Assembly (NCBI GenBank): GCA_030652335.1
Contig: JAUSAW010000006.1
Span: forward strand, 1-64,000
Direction of reading: 5' to 3'
Origin: Gammaproteobacteria bacterium
Lineage (GTDB): Bacteria; Pseudomonadota; Gammaproteobacteria; Francisellales; CACEW01
DNA length: 64,000 nucleotides
In this document: positions 36,096-45,365 of the stretch, piece after piece
Numbering within the stretch: position 1 is the first letter of the stretch
Layout: every line of letters begins with the position of its first letter
Position numbers and translations under genes: made by a program
Notes under the pieces: model-generated
Told to the model about the DNA's origin: nothing
Database searches by the model: none
What the model saw: the letters and a program-made list of their open reading frames with translations, nothing else

Positions 36096-36848
36096 TTAGT
36101 ACCCTTCTATATATTGTTTAGTTTTAATGTCCTGCGGCTGGCTAAATAACTGCTTAGTCGGCGCATATTCTATAATCTTTCCTTCCCGCATAAAAATCGT
36201 ATCTTCCGAGAGTTGCTGGGCCTGCTTTAAATTATGCGTGACCATAATAATGGTGTATTTAGTTTTTAAATCTAAAATTAACTCTTGAACCTTGCTCGTT
36301 GAAAGCGGATCTAAAGATGAGGTCGGCTCATCTAATAATAAAATCTCAGGATTAATGGCAATGGTGCGCGCGATGCATAAGCGCTGCTGCTGCCCGCCTG
36401 ATAAATGGGTGCCGGCATCGTGCAGCTTATCTTTAACTTCATCCCATAATGCCGCTTGAACCAATGCTTCTTCTACCCTTTGTTTAACTTCGCTTTTCGT
36501 CACCTTAAAATGTAGCTTAATCGCAAAGGCGATATTATTAAAGATCGACATAGGAAATGGGGTGGGCTTTTGAAAGACCATACCAATTCGAGTCCGTAGT
36601 GCCACCGGGTCGATATTTTTACTTAAAATATCATGGCCTTGTAACAAAATTTTACCGCTAGCATGCTGCTCTGGATAGAGCTCATAAATTCGGTTAAATA
36701 CCCGTAGAAACGTCGATTTTCCTGAGCCTGAAGGGCCGATTAAGGCCGTTAAGCTATACTCTTTCAAAGATAAGTTTATATTATGCAGGACGTGTTGATC
36801 GCCATAATAAAAATTAAGATTTTTAACTTCAATTGTACCGTCTGCCAT
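36096..36848 (-). CDS. pstB: Phosphate ABC transporter ATP-binding protein PstB
   Basis: Cytosolic ATPase of the high-affinity phosphate transporter. Walker A GPSGSGKST is at 38-46, Q-loop in MVFQKPTPFPMS (typical PstB), signature LSGGQQQRL and Walker B ILLLDEPTSSLDP. Length 250 is normal. It lies 8 nt after pstA. Confidence 0.97.
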   Translation of the reverse strand: MADGTIEVKNLNFYYGDQHVLHNINLSLKEYSLTALIGPSGSGKSTFLRVFNRIYELYPEQHASGKILLQGHDILSKNIDPVALRTRIGMVFQKPTPFPMSIFNNIAFAIKLHFKVTKSEVKQRVEEALVQAALWDEVKDKLHDAGTHLSGGQQQRLCIARTIAINPEILLLDEPTSSLDPLSTSKVQELILDLKTKYTIIMVTHNLKQAQQLSEDTIFMREGKIIEYAPTKQLFSQPQDIKTKQYIEGY

Positions 36849-36856
36849 TGTTGTCC

Positions 36857-37693
36857 TTATCGTTTTGAAATATATCGAGCCACTAAATTTAATACTAAAA
36901 TACTCAATGTAATAATTAAGGCCCCGCCCCAGGCTAAATCCTGCCAGTTTTGATAAGGGCTCATGGCGTATTGAAATATAACGACCGGCAAATTCGCGAT
37001 CGGTCTCAATAAATTGGCGCTGCTAAATTGATTATTAAGCGCTGTGAACAATAAGGGCGCTGTTTCACCGGCAATCCTGGCCATAGCCAATAAAACCGCA
37101 GTAATAATACCATCTCTAGCCGCACGATATACTATGGTTAAAATCACTCGCCACCTTGGTATGCCTAAGGCCACAGCCGACTCTTTAAGCATAGGTGAGA
37201 TGAGATAGAGAACGTCTTCGGTGCTTCGCACGATCATAGGGATAGCGATAAAGGCTAGGGCTATGGCTCCGGCTAATCCTGAAAAATGGCCGGTAGTTTT
37301 CACCACTAAACCGTATACGAAGAGGCCGGTTACGATAGATGGCGCACTTAATAACACATCGTTAATAAAGCGAATGCTGGCGGCTAATTTTTTACGTCCG
37401 CTAAACTCCACTAAAAAAGTCGCGATCAATATACCAATCGGTGCCGCGACTAAAATCGCTAAGCCTGTCATCATCAAACTGCCAATAATAGCATTGCTAA
37501 TACCTCCTGGCTGGCCTGGAGGTGGAGTAGCCTGAGTAAATAAGCTTACATGAATAGAGCCTGCACCGCGTAATACCAAGGTATATAAAATAGAGCAGAG
37601 CATAAATAAGCTAAAGGCCGCCGCGACATAACAAAACCCGGTGAAAACATGATTGCGAATGGCACGTATAGGTGAGGGCTTCATAGTATTCAT
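36857..37693 (-). CDS. pstA: Phosphate ABC transporter permease PstA
   Basis: Inner-membrane permease with about six spans and the MetI-like fold: the EAA-type cytoplasmic loop ALGIPRWRVILTIVYRAA contacts PstB. The N-terminus has one extra hydrophobic segment (VAAAFSLFMLCSILYTLVL), as usual for PstA. Length 278 is typical. It overlaps pstC by four bases. Confidence 0.95.
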   Translation of the reverse strand: MNTMKPSPIRAIRNHVFTGFCYVAAAFSLFMLCSILYTLVLRGAGSIHVSLFTQATPPPGQPGGISNAIIGSLMMTGLAILVAAPIGILIATFLVEFSGRKKLAASIRFINDVLLSAPSIVTGLFVYGLVVKTTGHFSGLAGAIALAFIAIPMIVRSTEDVLYLISPMLKESAVALGIPRWRVILTIVYRAARDGIITAVLLAMARIAGETAPLLFTALNNQFSSANLLRPIANLPVVIFQYAMSPYQNWQDLAWGGALIITLSILVLNLVARYISKR

Positions 37694-38655
37694 TGTGAGC
37701 CTCCACGAGTTTTCATGGAGTTAAGGAAATAGCGCGATATAGATAAGACCACGATGGTGATTAGGAATAAGATTAAGCCTAGTTCCATGAGTGAAGAGGG
37801 ATAGAGTGTACCTAGCGCTTCGGTAAACTCATTAGCGATAGTGGCTGATATGGTAGTGCTTGGCATAAATAAACCTTGCAGCAATTGGTGCGAATTACCG
37901 ATGACAAAGGTTACTGCCATCGTTTCACCCAAGGCCCGACCTAATCCTAATATTACGCTACCGAATAATCCGGCGCGGGTATAAGGCAACAAAATATAGC
38001 GCACTACTTCATAACGAGTAGCACCCATACCATAGGCTGCTTCCTTCATCAATTCAGGCACTGTCGATAATACATCGCGCATCATCGATGAAATTAAAGG
38101 GATAATCATAATCGCTAAAATTACCCCTGCGGTAAACATACCGATACCGATCGGTAGTCCACCAAAAATAAAGTTAAGCACCGGAATACTAGCAGAGTGA
38201 GTAATTAACCAAGGCTGAATATGCGTCGCCAAAAATGGCGCCAACATAAAGAGCCCCCACATACCATAGACGATGCTGGGGATACCGGCCATTAACTCAA
38301 CTAGCCTGGCGATGATATCGCCGATGGACTTAGGCAGGACTTCGATAATTAAAACGGCGATGCCTAAACTTAATGGCACGGCGATTAACATGGCAATAAA
38401 AGACGAAATTAAGGTTCCCATAATGACAGGTAGGGCACCAAATTGATCGGAAACCGGGTCCCATTCTGTGCTGATAAAAAAATGCCAACCAAAGGCTTTT
38501 ATCGATGGCCAGCTATAACCCCACAGGCTAATGCTCATGCCAAGCAATAAGAGTATTAATAGGCCGCCACATAATCGCGTTAGGTTAGCAAATAATAAGT
38601 CGCCATGAAAAAAATTGGCTAGCAGGTTCTTGCTCTTTTGAAGGGGTCGATGCAT
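37690..38655 (-). CDS. pstC: Phosphate ABC transporter permease PstC
   Basis: Partner permease of PstA, 321 residues with about six spans and the coupling loop EAAYGMGATRYEVVRYILLPYTRAG. The segment SISLWGYSWPSIKAFGWHFF is typical for PstC. It is the first gene of the leftward pstCABS unit. No Shine-Dalgarno site is obvious before the ATG. The upstream region, shared with a divergent porin gene, has Pho-box-like repeats. Confidence 0.95.
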   Translation of the reverse strand: MHRPLQKSKNLLANFFHGDLLFANLTRLCGGLLILLLLGMSISLWGYSWPSIKAFGWHFFISTEWDPVSDQFGALPVIMGTLISSFIAMLIAVPLSLGIAVLIIEVLPKSIGDIIARLVELMAGIPSIVYGMWGLFMLAPFLATHIQPWLITHSASIPVLNFIFGGLPIGIGMFTAGVILAIMIIPLISSMMRDVLSTVPELMKEAAYGMGATRYEVVRYILLPYTRAGLFGSVILGLGRALGETMAVTFVIGNSHQLLQGLFMPSTTISATIANEFTEALGTLYPSSLMELGLILFLITIVVLSISRYFLNSMKTRGGSQ

Positions 38656-38730
38656 AACAGATGACTCAAATTGGACTTGCTGAATAATAGCAGCCTCTGA
38701 CTCATTGAACCACTAAAATACAAAATATTA

Positions 38731-38779
38731 ATGACAATATTGTCATAATACTCTATCATCGATCCGAGAAATCTATCAT
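38731..38779 (+). promoter_or_regulatory. Candidate Pho-box region between pstC and porin
   Basis: A perfect 16-nt palindrome ATGACAATATTGTCAT (38731-38746) is followed by TTGTCAT-like and two CTATCAT heptamers (38740-38746, 38753-38759, 38773-38779). The last includes TATCAT, a plausible -10 for the porin with no good -35, as in activator-dependent promoters. PhoB boxes are direct CTGTCAT repeats spaced 11 nt; here spacings are 13 and 20 nt, so the match is only partial. Confidence 0.4.
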
Positions 38780-38797
38780 AGAGAGAGAGTAAACCAA

Positions 38798-40201
38798 ATG
38801 AAATTAAAACCTATCGTAACAACCCTGTGCATAATCGGCCTAATGAGTGCCACTACCGTTTTAGCTGCTACCAGCAATGCTGAGCAACTTAAAACCATTC
38901 AAGCGCAAATTAACCAATTAAAAATGAAAATAAACGCCATGCCTGCTAAAAGCAGCACCCGCGTTGTTAATGCCAACAGCAATGTAATAGGCTTAAATTC
39001 AACCTTAAGCAGCCAGATGATGAGCAACTATTACGGCAATGGTCGTGAAATGAATTTATTACAAGCGCGTCAAAATGGCAGCTTTGCAAACCAATCGGTA
39101 ATCTTAGGCGGTGAAGCTCAGGCTGATGCCTTACATTCACACACTAACCAAGATGGTTATTTTGCAAGCCCTATAGCTAATAGCGTTAGTCATCATGCTT
39201 CAAGCGTTGGCCGTTTAATGTTGAGCAATGTAAGACTAAGCTCAGCTATTGCATTAAATAACTGGTCGACCGCTTATATCCAAGCAGGCTCCTATAATGT
39301 TGGCGAAGGCTCTACTTACTTGTCCGGAAGTTCCACAAATACTGTCGGATCAAATAATGTCAATATTCAAGATGCTTACTTAGTATTGGGTAACTTAGCA
39401 CAAAGCCCTATGTATGGCTTTGTTGGTAAAAAAGACATCGATTTTGGTAGCTTCGCATCTGTACAACCATACAGCCAACCTTTGACGGCGCTTTACTTTT
39501 CGCCAACGGCTAACACTGCTGGCGTAGGTTATACTAATTATGGCTTAAATCTAACGGGCAGCGTAATGAATGGCGGAAGCGCTAATGGCATAGTAGCCGT
39601 AAACAATATCTCTCAGCGTCAAAATCTTGATACCCAAAATGCCAATGGCATTAATAATTATGCCTTAAACGCAGCCTATAATCATAACGATAACGGTGTT
39701 AATTGGAGCATGGGTGCTGGCTACTTAAACGGCTCAATTCTTACTCAACCAAATGGTAATTCAAATGGAGCGTGGGACGTAAACGCCAAGGCTTCAGTTA
39801 ACAACTTTGATCTATTAGCCGAATATGTTTCTACCGTGCATACCGCTTCATCAATTAGCGGCACAACGACTAGCGGTACATTCTTCCCTAATGCTATCGT
39901 AACTGCTATGAGCTTAGGCGGCGACTACAAATTTATGACTAAAGGTTATAACTCTGTAGCAGCATTATCCTATAGCAAACTTGGTCAAGGTCATTCTGCC
40001 GGTAATGCTTATCAATATGCAGCTAGCTATCGTGTACAACCATTTAGCAGCAATAATGTCTGGACTGGCCTTGAGTATGCTCATAGCAAAGGCTTAGTGA
40101 ATGGTTTCTTATTTGGCAGCAATACAGGGACGCCAAATAGCTACAGCGGCAGCACCGCTAAAAATAATACCGTCGTTTTAGATATAACGGCATTCTTCTA
40201 A
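38798..40201 (+). CDS. Outer-membrane porin with N-terminal coiled coil (LbtU/DUF3573-like)
   Basis: 467 residues. Signal peptide about 1-23 (cleavage after VLA), a short coiled coil (about 27-50, LKTIQAQINQLKMKINAM), then strand-like sequence rich in Asn, Ser, Gly and Ala ending VVLDITAFF, with terminal Phe as in barrel proteins. This is the layout of LbtU-type or DUF3573 porins of Legionellales and relatives; LbtU itself takes up legiobactin, but this substrate is unknown. Position opposite pstCABS suggests a phosphate-related porin. It ends with a strong terminator. Confidence 0.75.
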   Translation: MKLKPIVTTLCIIGLMSATTVLAATSNAEQLKTIQAQINQLKMKINAMPAKSSTRVVNANSNVIGLNSTLSSQMMSNYYGNGREMNLLQARQNGSFANQSVILGGEAQADALHSHTNQDGYFASPIANSVSHHASSVGRLMLSNVRLSSAIALNNWSTAYIQAGSYNVGEGSTYLSGSSTNTVGSNNVNIQDAYLVLGNLAQSPMYGFVGKKDIDFGSFASVQPYSQPLTALYFSPTANTAGVGYTNYGLNLTGSVMNGGSANGIVAVNNISQRQNLDTQNANGINNYALNAAYNHNDNGVNWSMGAGYLNGSILTQPNGNSNGAWDVNAKASVNNFDLLAEYVSTVHTASSISGTTTSGTFFPNAIVTAMSLGGDYKFMTKGYNSVAALSYSKLGQGHSAGNAYQYAASYRVQPFSSNNVWTGLEYAHSKGLVNGFLFGSNTGTPNSYSGSTAKNNTVVLDITAFF

Positions 40202-40230
40202 AACATAGATTTTCTTATACAAATAAAAAA

Positions 40231-40254
40231 GCCACCTTCGGGTGGCTTTTTTTT
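40231..40254. terminator. Strong bidirectional terminator
   Basis: GCCACC-TTCG-GGTGGC is a perfect 6-bp stem with a stable TTCG loop, followed by eight T on the plus strand (40247-40254) and preceded by six A (40225-40230). It ends the porin transcript and, read on the minus strand, the yfhL unit whose stop is 12 nt away. Confidence 0.93.
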
Positions 40255-40265
40255 GTTTACTAAAA

Positions 40266-40559
<294 letters not shown>

Positions 40560-40600
40560 TCATCAGAATCCAGACGCTTTAAAAAGAAGCTATTTTAGCA

Positions 40601-41068
40601 CTATTTAGGCAAAACCTTAAGCACGGCTTCTGGCACAAACGGTCTAATATCACCATTCAACTTATACACCTCACGCACTAAGCTTGAGGAAATAAAAGAG
40701 TAGTGCTCAGAGGTACGAAGAAATACTGTTTCTAATGTGGGATTTAATTGATGGTTCATACCAGCTAGCTGAAATTCATAATCAAAATCACTGCCGCTAC
40801 GTAAGCCACGAACCACTATTTTGGTCTGCTTTGTCTTGACAAATTCTGCCAAGAGCCCAGTTAATTCCATGACTTCGATATGGCTATCGGAGGCATAGAC
40901 CTCAGAGATAATAGCGATTCTTTGGCCCACAGTAAGCAATGGCGATTTACCCGTATTAGGGGCAACCGCTATGATTAACCGATCGAATAAGGCGCTTGCT
41001 CGCTTAATAATATCCATATGACCGAGGGTCAGTGGATCAAAGGTCCCAGGATAAATTGCTGTCTTCAT
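40601..41068 (-). CDS. coaD: Phosphopantetheine adenylyltransferase
   Basis: CoaD makes dephospho-CoA from 4'-phosphopantetheine and ATP. The nucleotidyltransferase motif is TFDPLTLGHMDI, and ISSSLVREV is the C-terminal signature. The ATG at 41068 gives 155 residues (MKTAIYPGTFDP), the usual start; a TTG at 41086 would add six residues. It lies 36 nt after the small HTH gene on the same strand. Confidence 0.96.
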   Translation of the reverse strand: MKTAIYPGTFDPLTLGHMDIIKRASALFDRLIIAVAPNTGKSPLLTVGQRIAIISEVYASDSHIEVMELTGLLAEFVKTKQTKIVVRGLRSGSDFDYEFQLAGMNHQLNPTLETVFLRTSEHYSFISSSLVREVYKLNGDIRPFVPEAVLKVLPK

Positions 41069-41104
41069 TGATGCCACTTCACTCAAGTAATCGGTCTTAG
41101 TATA

Positions 41105-41413
41105 TTAGGCGAGTTCTGCCACTCTGTGAACCGATTTTTTATTGGTATGCCAAGTTCGCGATAAAAAATTAATGGGGTTCATTTTTGGTGCCTGGAATTC
41201 CTGGCTTTGACGAATGGTAACTTGGGGGGCAGGCTGGTTAAATCGGATATTATATTTTCGAGCGATTCGGCGAACATTACTTACACCACAATCTAATTTT
41301 CTCGCTACTTGTTTTGAGGTTAGTCCATCATTAGCGTATGTTTCGAGTAAAGCGGCTACATCGCAATGATATTCTTCGGTAATTCGTTCTTCTACAGTAA
41401 TCGTATGCATCAT
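41105..41413 (-). CDS. Small HTH DNA-binding protein, unknown role
   Basis: A 102-residue protein with a homeodomain-like or sigma-region-4-like helix-turn-helix at about 16-60 (LLETYANDGLTSKQVARKLDCGVSNVRRIARKYNI). The C-terminal 45 residues are Gln/Asn/Pro-rich and basic with no recognised domain. It is probably a transcription regulator or a phage-derived DNA-binding protein. An excellent AGGAGG lies 4 nt before the ATG (ATG-ATG tandem start). It stands between sufT (60 nt) and coaD (36 nt); its targets cannot be told. Confidence 0.7.
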   Translation of the reverse strand: MMHTITVEERITEEYHCDVAALLETYANDGLTSKQVARKLDCGVSNVRRIARKYNIRFNQPAPQVTIRQSQEFQAPKMNPINFLSRTWHTNKKSVHRVAELA

Positions 41414-41473
41414 GTACCTCCTAGTTATGGTCAGTATTGATGAAACATTACAATTAGACTTGGTAAAACAGAA

Positions 41474-42022
41474 TTAAAACAAGCCTAATTCTAATTTTGC
41501 GGCCTCGGACATTCGTTCAGAATCCCAAGGTGGATCAAACACAAGTACTACATCGACATCGCTAACATTGGGAACAGCACGTAGCTTATTTTCAACATCT
41601 TGAGATAAAACTGGGCCCATTCCACAACCCGGAGCTGTGAGAGTCATTTGGACTCCAATATGATAGAAACCTCCCGGCTTGGGAGTGATAACTAGATCAT
41701 AAATCAACCCCAGGTCTACTATATTAACAGGAATTTCTGGATCATAACAAGTCTTTAATTGCTCCCATAGTAATTCCTCACTAAAGGCTTCATTTATATT
41801 TGAAATTTTATCGACCGGCATTTGAATAGGTTGCTTCCCGATTGCATCGGCATCCTTTCCATCGATCCTGATAAGGTTACCGTTTACGTTTAAAGTAAAG
41901 CTACCGCCTAAGGCTTGGGTCACTAAAACTTCGGTTCCTGGCATGAGATTGACGACTTGGCCATAAGGGATTAAAGTGCCTTCAACCTCACGTTTTACAA
42001 TGGTTACATCTTTCATATTCAT
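41474..42022 (-). CDS. sufT: Iron-sulfur assembly protein SufT (DUF59)
   Basis: 182 residues: an N-terminal SufT-specific part (VEGTLIPYGQVVNLMPGTEVLVTQALGGSFTLNVNGNLIRIDGKDADAIG) and a C-terminal MIP18/DUF59 domain with PEIPVNIVDLGLIYDL, TLTAPGCGMGP (with the conserved Cys) and VLVFDPPWDSERMSEAAKLELG. SufT helps mature Fe-S proteins under high demand. It overlaps sufA by four bases and closes the operon. Confidence 0.93.
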   Translation of the reverse strand: MNMKDVTIVKREVEGTLIPYGQVVNLMPGTEVLVTQALGGSFTLNVNGNLIRIDGKDADAIGKQPIQMPVDKISNINEAFSEELLWEQLKTCYDPEIPVNIVDLGLIYDLVITPKPGGFYHIGVQMTLTAPGCGMGPVLSQDVENKLRAVPNVSDVDVVLVFDPPWDSERMSEAAKLELGLF

Positions 42023-42375
42023 ACGGAAAAACTCTCACCACAACCACATTTGCCTTGTTCATTGGGGTTAATAAAGACCACCTTAGACTGACCCAAATTT
42101 TGATTAATATAATCTACCACCATGCCGTTTAAATAGGCTAAATTAGGTTGCTCGACGATAATTTTTAGATTGGAATCATTGGCAATATAAAGGTCGGTTT
42201 CTGTTATATGCTCGGCCAATTCCGTCACATATTTAAATCCCGAACAACCGGATTTTTTAACGGTAAATCGCAAGGCTACGGCCTCTGGATGCGATGTAAG
42301 ATAGTCTTGAAAATGCGCAAGCGCCGCTGGAGTTAAGCGAATATCGACGGCATTAGGATTGAATTTTTCTAGCAT
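42019..42375 (-). CDS. sufA: Fe-S A-type carrier SufA
   Basis: 118 residues of the HesB/IscA family. The three conserved cysteines are in SGCSGFKY and GKCGCGESF near the C-terminus. It should receive clusters from SufBCD and pass them on. SufA, ErpA and IscA are hard to separate by sequence; operon position favours SufA. It starts 3 nt after sufU. Confidence 0.9.
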   Translation of the reverse strand: MLEKFNPNAVDIRLTPAALAHFQDYLTSHPEAVALRFTVKKSGCSGFKYVTELAEHITETDLYIANDSNLKIIVEQPNLAYLNGMVVDYINQNLGQSKVVFINPNEQGKCGCGESFSV

Positions 42376-42378
42376 AGT

Positions 42379-42831
42379 CTACTCCGTGCTAACCAATGTA
42401 GTATCACCATCTAGCCCTGCTTGCAAAGTATGCCAGGCTAAAGTCGCGCATTTTACTCGGGCCGGATAATCTGATACGCCTTGCAATGCTCCCAATTTTC
42501 CCAAACTTTCTACTAAAGCCGGTTCGTGATTATGTTCTTTGACGACTTGATAGAAGCGGGTAAATAAATCGTGGGCAGCTTCAAGGGTCATGCCCTTGAT
42601 AGCTTGAGTCATTAAAGAGGCGGAAGCCATCGAAATCGCACAGCCTCTGCCTTCAAATTTTACATCCATAACCTGACCATTTTCAATCTGCAGATACAGA
42701 GTCAGCTCATCGCCGCATAAAGGATTATGGCCTATTTTAACGATAGTTGGATGCTCTAAGGCGCCGAAATTTCTGGGCTTGCGACCATGATCGACGATTA
42801 GCTCTTGGTATAATTCGCGAATATCACTCAT
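42379..42831 (-). CDS. sufU: SufU-type sulfur transfer/scaffold protein
   Basis: IscU-like fold with the SufU-specific insertion between the second and third cysteines. Ligands are in NPLCGDELTLYL, GRGCAISMASASL and VKCATLAWHTL. In SufU the cysteines bind zinc and accept sulfur from SufS. From the ATG at 42831 it has 150 residues; a longer frame to 42852 runs into sufS. It overlaps the sufS stop (ATGAGTGA). SufE is not found, so SufU probably replaces it. Confidence 0.93.
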   Translation of the reverse strand: MSDIRELYQELIVDHGRKPRNFGALEHPTIVKIGHNPLCGDELTLYLQIENGQVMDVKFEGRGCAISMASASLMTQAIKGMTLEAAHDLFTRFYQVVKEHNHEPALVESLGKLGALQGVSDYPARVKCATLAWHTLQAGLDGDTTLVSTE

Positions 42832-44053
42832 CAGAAAATAGCTCCTGAACATGATGCAAGGCCTTTACTAAGGCATCGACATCGGCAACGGTATTATAAA
42901 GCCCAAAGGATACTCTGGCAGTCGCGGCCACATTAAAAAATTGCATAACCGGCATAGCACAATGATGGCCGGCGCGAATAGCCACGCCACTATGATCGAC
43001 TATGCTGCCAATATCGTGAGGATGAATGCCTTCTAATATGAAGGAGATAACCGGCGCCTTATGCGCAGCCGTGCCGATAATTCTTAAGCCTTTAATGCCC
43101 GATAGGCTTTTAGTGGCATACTGTAATAATGTGGTTTCATAGGTCTTAATGTTATCTGGGCCTATATTTTGTATATAGCGTATCGCCGCTCCTAAGCCAA
43201 TGACCCCGGCGATATTGGGCGTTCCTGCTTCAAATTTATAAGGTAACTCATTATATTCGGTATGCTCAAAGCTTACGCTTTTAATCATATCGCCCCCACC
43301 TTGGTAAGGTGGCATGGTCTCTAAAATAGCCTGTTTAGCATATAACACACCGATTCCGGTAGGCCCATACATTTTATGTCCCGAAAAAGCGAAGAAGTCG
43401 CAATCTAAATCTTGTACATCGATAGATCCATGCACGATAGATTGTGCGCCATCGAGCAATACCGGCACATTATGAGCATGGGCCATTTTAATCATTTCTT
43501 TAGCAGGATTAATGGTCCCTAACGCATTAGAGGCATGTGTCATCGCTAATAATTTGGTCTTCGCATTAAATAAGCCGGGTAGGCTATCTAGCATAAGCTC
43601 GCCATGTTCATCCATCGGCAATACGCGAATAATAAGGCCTAATTGGTCTCTTAGTATTTGCCAGGGCACGATATTAGCATGGTGTTCCATGGCGGTTAAG
43701 ATAATCTCATCGCCCGCTTTAAAATTAGCGCGGCCATAGCTTTGAGCGACTAAATTAATCGCCTCGGTAGTGCCTTTAACAAATACAATTTCGCGAGTGC
43801 TCTTGGCATTAATAAAGCCTTTAACCAGCTGACGTACCCCTTCAAAATGCGCGGTAGCCTTTTCACTTAAAACATAAACCCCGCGGTGCACATTCGCATT
43901 TTCGGTTTCATAAAATTGCTGCATAGCTGCTAAGACTTGACGAGGTTTTTGAGTAGTCGAAGCGCTATCCAAATAGACCAAGGGTTTGCCATTCATAGTC
44001 TCGTTAAGTATGGGGAAGTCTTGCCGAATTTTTTCGCTATTCCACTGACTCAT
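42824..44053 (-). CDS. sufS: Cysteine desulfurase SufS
   Basis: PLP-dependent type II cysteine desulfurase that supplies persulfide sulfur. The PLP lysine is K227 in AFSGHKMYGP and the catalytic cysteine is C365 in RAGHHCAMPVM. Other PLP contacts: TTEAINL, EHHAN, LLDGAQS. Length 409 is normal. It overlaps sufD by four bases and sufU by eight. Confidence 0.97.
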   Translation of the reverse strand: MSQWNSEKIRQDFPILNETMNGKPLVYLDSASTTQKPRQVLAAMQQFYETENANVHRGVYVLSEKATAHFEGVRQLVKGFINAKSTREIVFVKGTTEAINLVAQSYGRANFKAGDEIILTAMEHHANIVPWQILRDQLGLIIRVLPMDEHGELMLDSLPGLFNAKTKLLAMTHASNALGTINPAKEMIKMAHAHNVPVLLDGAQSIVHGSIDVQDLDCDFFAFSGHKMYGPTGIGVLYAKQAILETMPPYQGGGDMIKSVSFEHTEYNELPYKFEAGTPNIAGVIGLGAAIRYIQNIGPDNIKTYETTLLQYATKSLSGIKGLRIIGTAAHKAPVISFILEGIHPHDIGSIVDHSGVAIRAGHHCAMPVMQFFNVAATARVSFGLYNTVADVDALVKALHHVQELFSDE

Positions 44054-45360
44054 AATGGATCCTTTGCCGCAAACTGTGTCTGCATTTTAGTCTCAATAAG
44101 GCCCTGCATATACTGTTTTAGCTCAGTATTTTTAATCGATGCTAATAGTTCCAAAACGAAAGCCTGAGTTAACATAAGCTTAGCCTGGGGCAGATCGATA
44201 CCACGGCTCTGGAAGTAAAATAATGCCTGTTCATCGAGCTGGCCAACAGTCGCGCCATGACTACATTTTACATCATCGGAATATATTTCTAATTCTGGTT
44301 TAGTATCGATTTCGGCCGAGTTAGAGAGCAATAAATTATGGTTAGCTTGTCTGGCGTCAACCCCTTTAATTTTGGGATGCACCACTACTTTACCGTTAAA
44401 TACACCATGGGATTTTTGATCAAAGACACCCTTATAGGTCTCACTACTATTAGTATGCGAGGCTAAATGGTCCACTCGGGTGTGGATATCGGTATGTGAG
44501 CTGCCCGTTAACATATAAATGCCATTCATCTCACATTCGGCCGCCGCCTCTAATAAGAAACTTTGTAAATCATAACGGCCTAAATACCCTCCTAAGGCCA
44601 AATTAAACAGTCGAGCCAGGCTGGCATGTTTTTGTTCGATATGTTGATTAGCGATATGAGAAAGTAGGGGGAAATCACGCTGTATACCGATAAAATCCAG
44701 CTTGGCATCGTGACCGAGGTAAATTTGACTGACGGAATTAACCAGCACATGCAGGCGGCTCTGGCTTTGTGGATCTTCGATAACCGTTAATTCGCTATAA
44801 GCACCCATTTCAATAATATTACGATAATGAGTCGCTACAGGCTCACGGTATTCGCTATGCATATACACGATGTGCAGAGGCTTATCGACCGAGCAATTAG
44901 CCGGCACTTTAATCCAGATACCATCGCTCATTAGGGCTTGGTTTAAAATAGCCATGGGGTGATCATAGAAAGAGATATGTTGCAGCTGAGTGATCACATC
45001 CTGGGAATGCTGCTTCCAGGCCTCGCGCAGGCTCATTATTTCAATTTTACCGGGCAAGTGGCTAAGTTCGGAGCAATATTCCCCATCCACCATGACCGCC
45101 TGGTAGGTATGGGGGCAAGCTTCAAACTTAGGCAGCTTAAGTGGCTTCTTGGCTATCGCTTTAAATTGATAATGCTTAAGTAGCCTGCTTAAATCGGTGT
45201 ATTTCCATTGTTCCCAGTTACGGGTAGGCCAGCCTAATTTGGTGAAACTCTGCCAAGCCTCAGTGCGCAGACTATTAATCTCCACCTGAGATTCGCCAAA
45301 TAATTTGGTGTCAGGTCGGGTAATCGTTGCTATATGGTCATCCATTAATCGTTCTTGCAT
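44050..45360 (-). CDS. sufD: Fe-S assembly protein SufD
   Basis: SufD pairs with SufB and SufC in the cluster-assembly scaffold. The right-handed beta-helix core and C-terminal region are visible, including GVFNGKVVVHPKIKGVDARQANHNLLLS, DVKCSHGATVGQLD and ALFYFQSRG, with the conserved His in KCSHGAT. I use the ATG at 45360 (436 residues), 5 nt after the sufC stop; a GTG further upstream would overlap sufC. Confidence 0.95.
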   Translation of the reverse strand: MQERLMDDHIATITRPDTKLFGESQVEINSLRTEAWQSFTKLGWPTRNWEQWKYTDLSRLLKHYQFKAIAKKPLKLPKFEACPHTYQAVMVDGEYCSELSHLPGKIEIMSLREAWKQHSQDVITQLQHISFYDHPMAILNQALMSDGIWIKVPANCSVDKPLHIVYMHSEYREPVATHYRNIIEMGAYSELTVIEDPQSQSRLHVLVNSVSQIYLGHDAKLDFIGIQRDFPLLSHIANQHIEQKHASLARLFNLALGGYLGRYDLQSFLLEAAAECEMNGIYMLTGSSHTDIHTRVDHLASHTNSSETYKGVFDQKSHGVFNGKVVVHPKIKGVDARQANHNLLLSNSAEIDTKPELEIYSDDVKCSHGATVGQLDEQALFYFQSRGIDLPQAKLMLTQAFVLELLASIKNTELKQYMQGLIETKMQTQFAAKDPL

Positions 45361-45365
45361 AGTAT

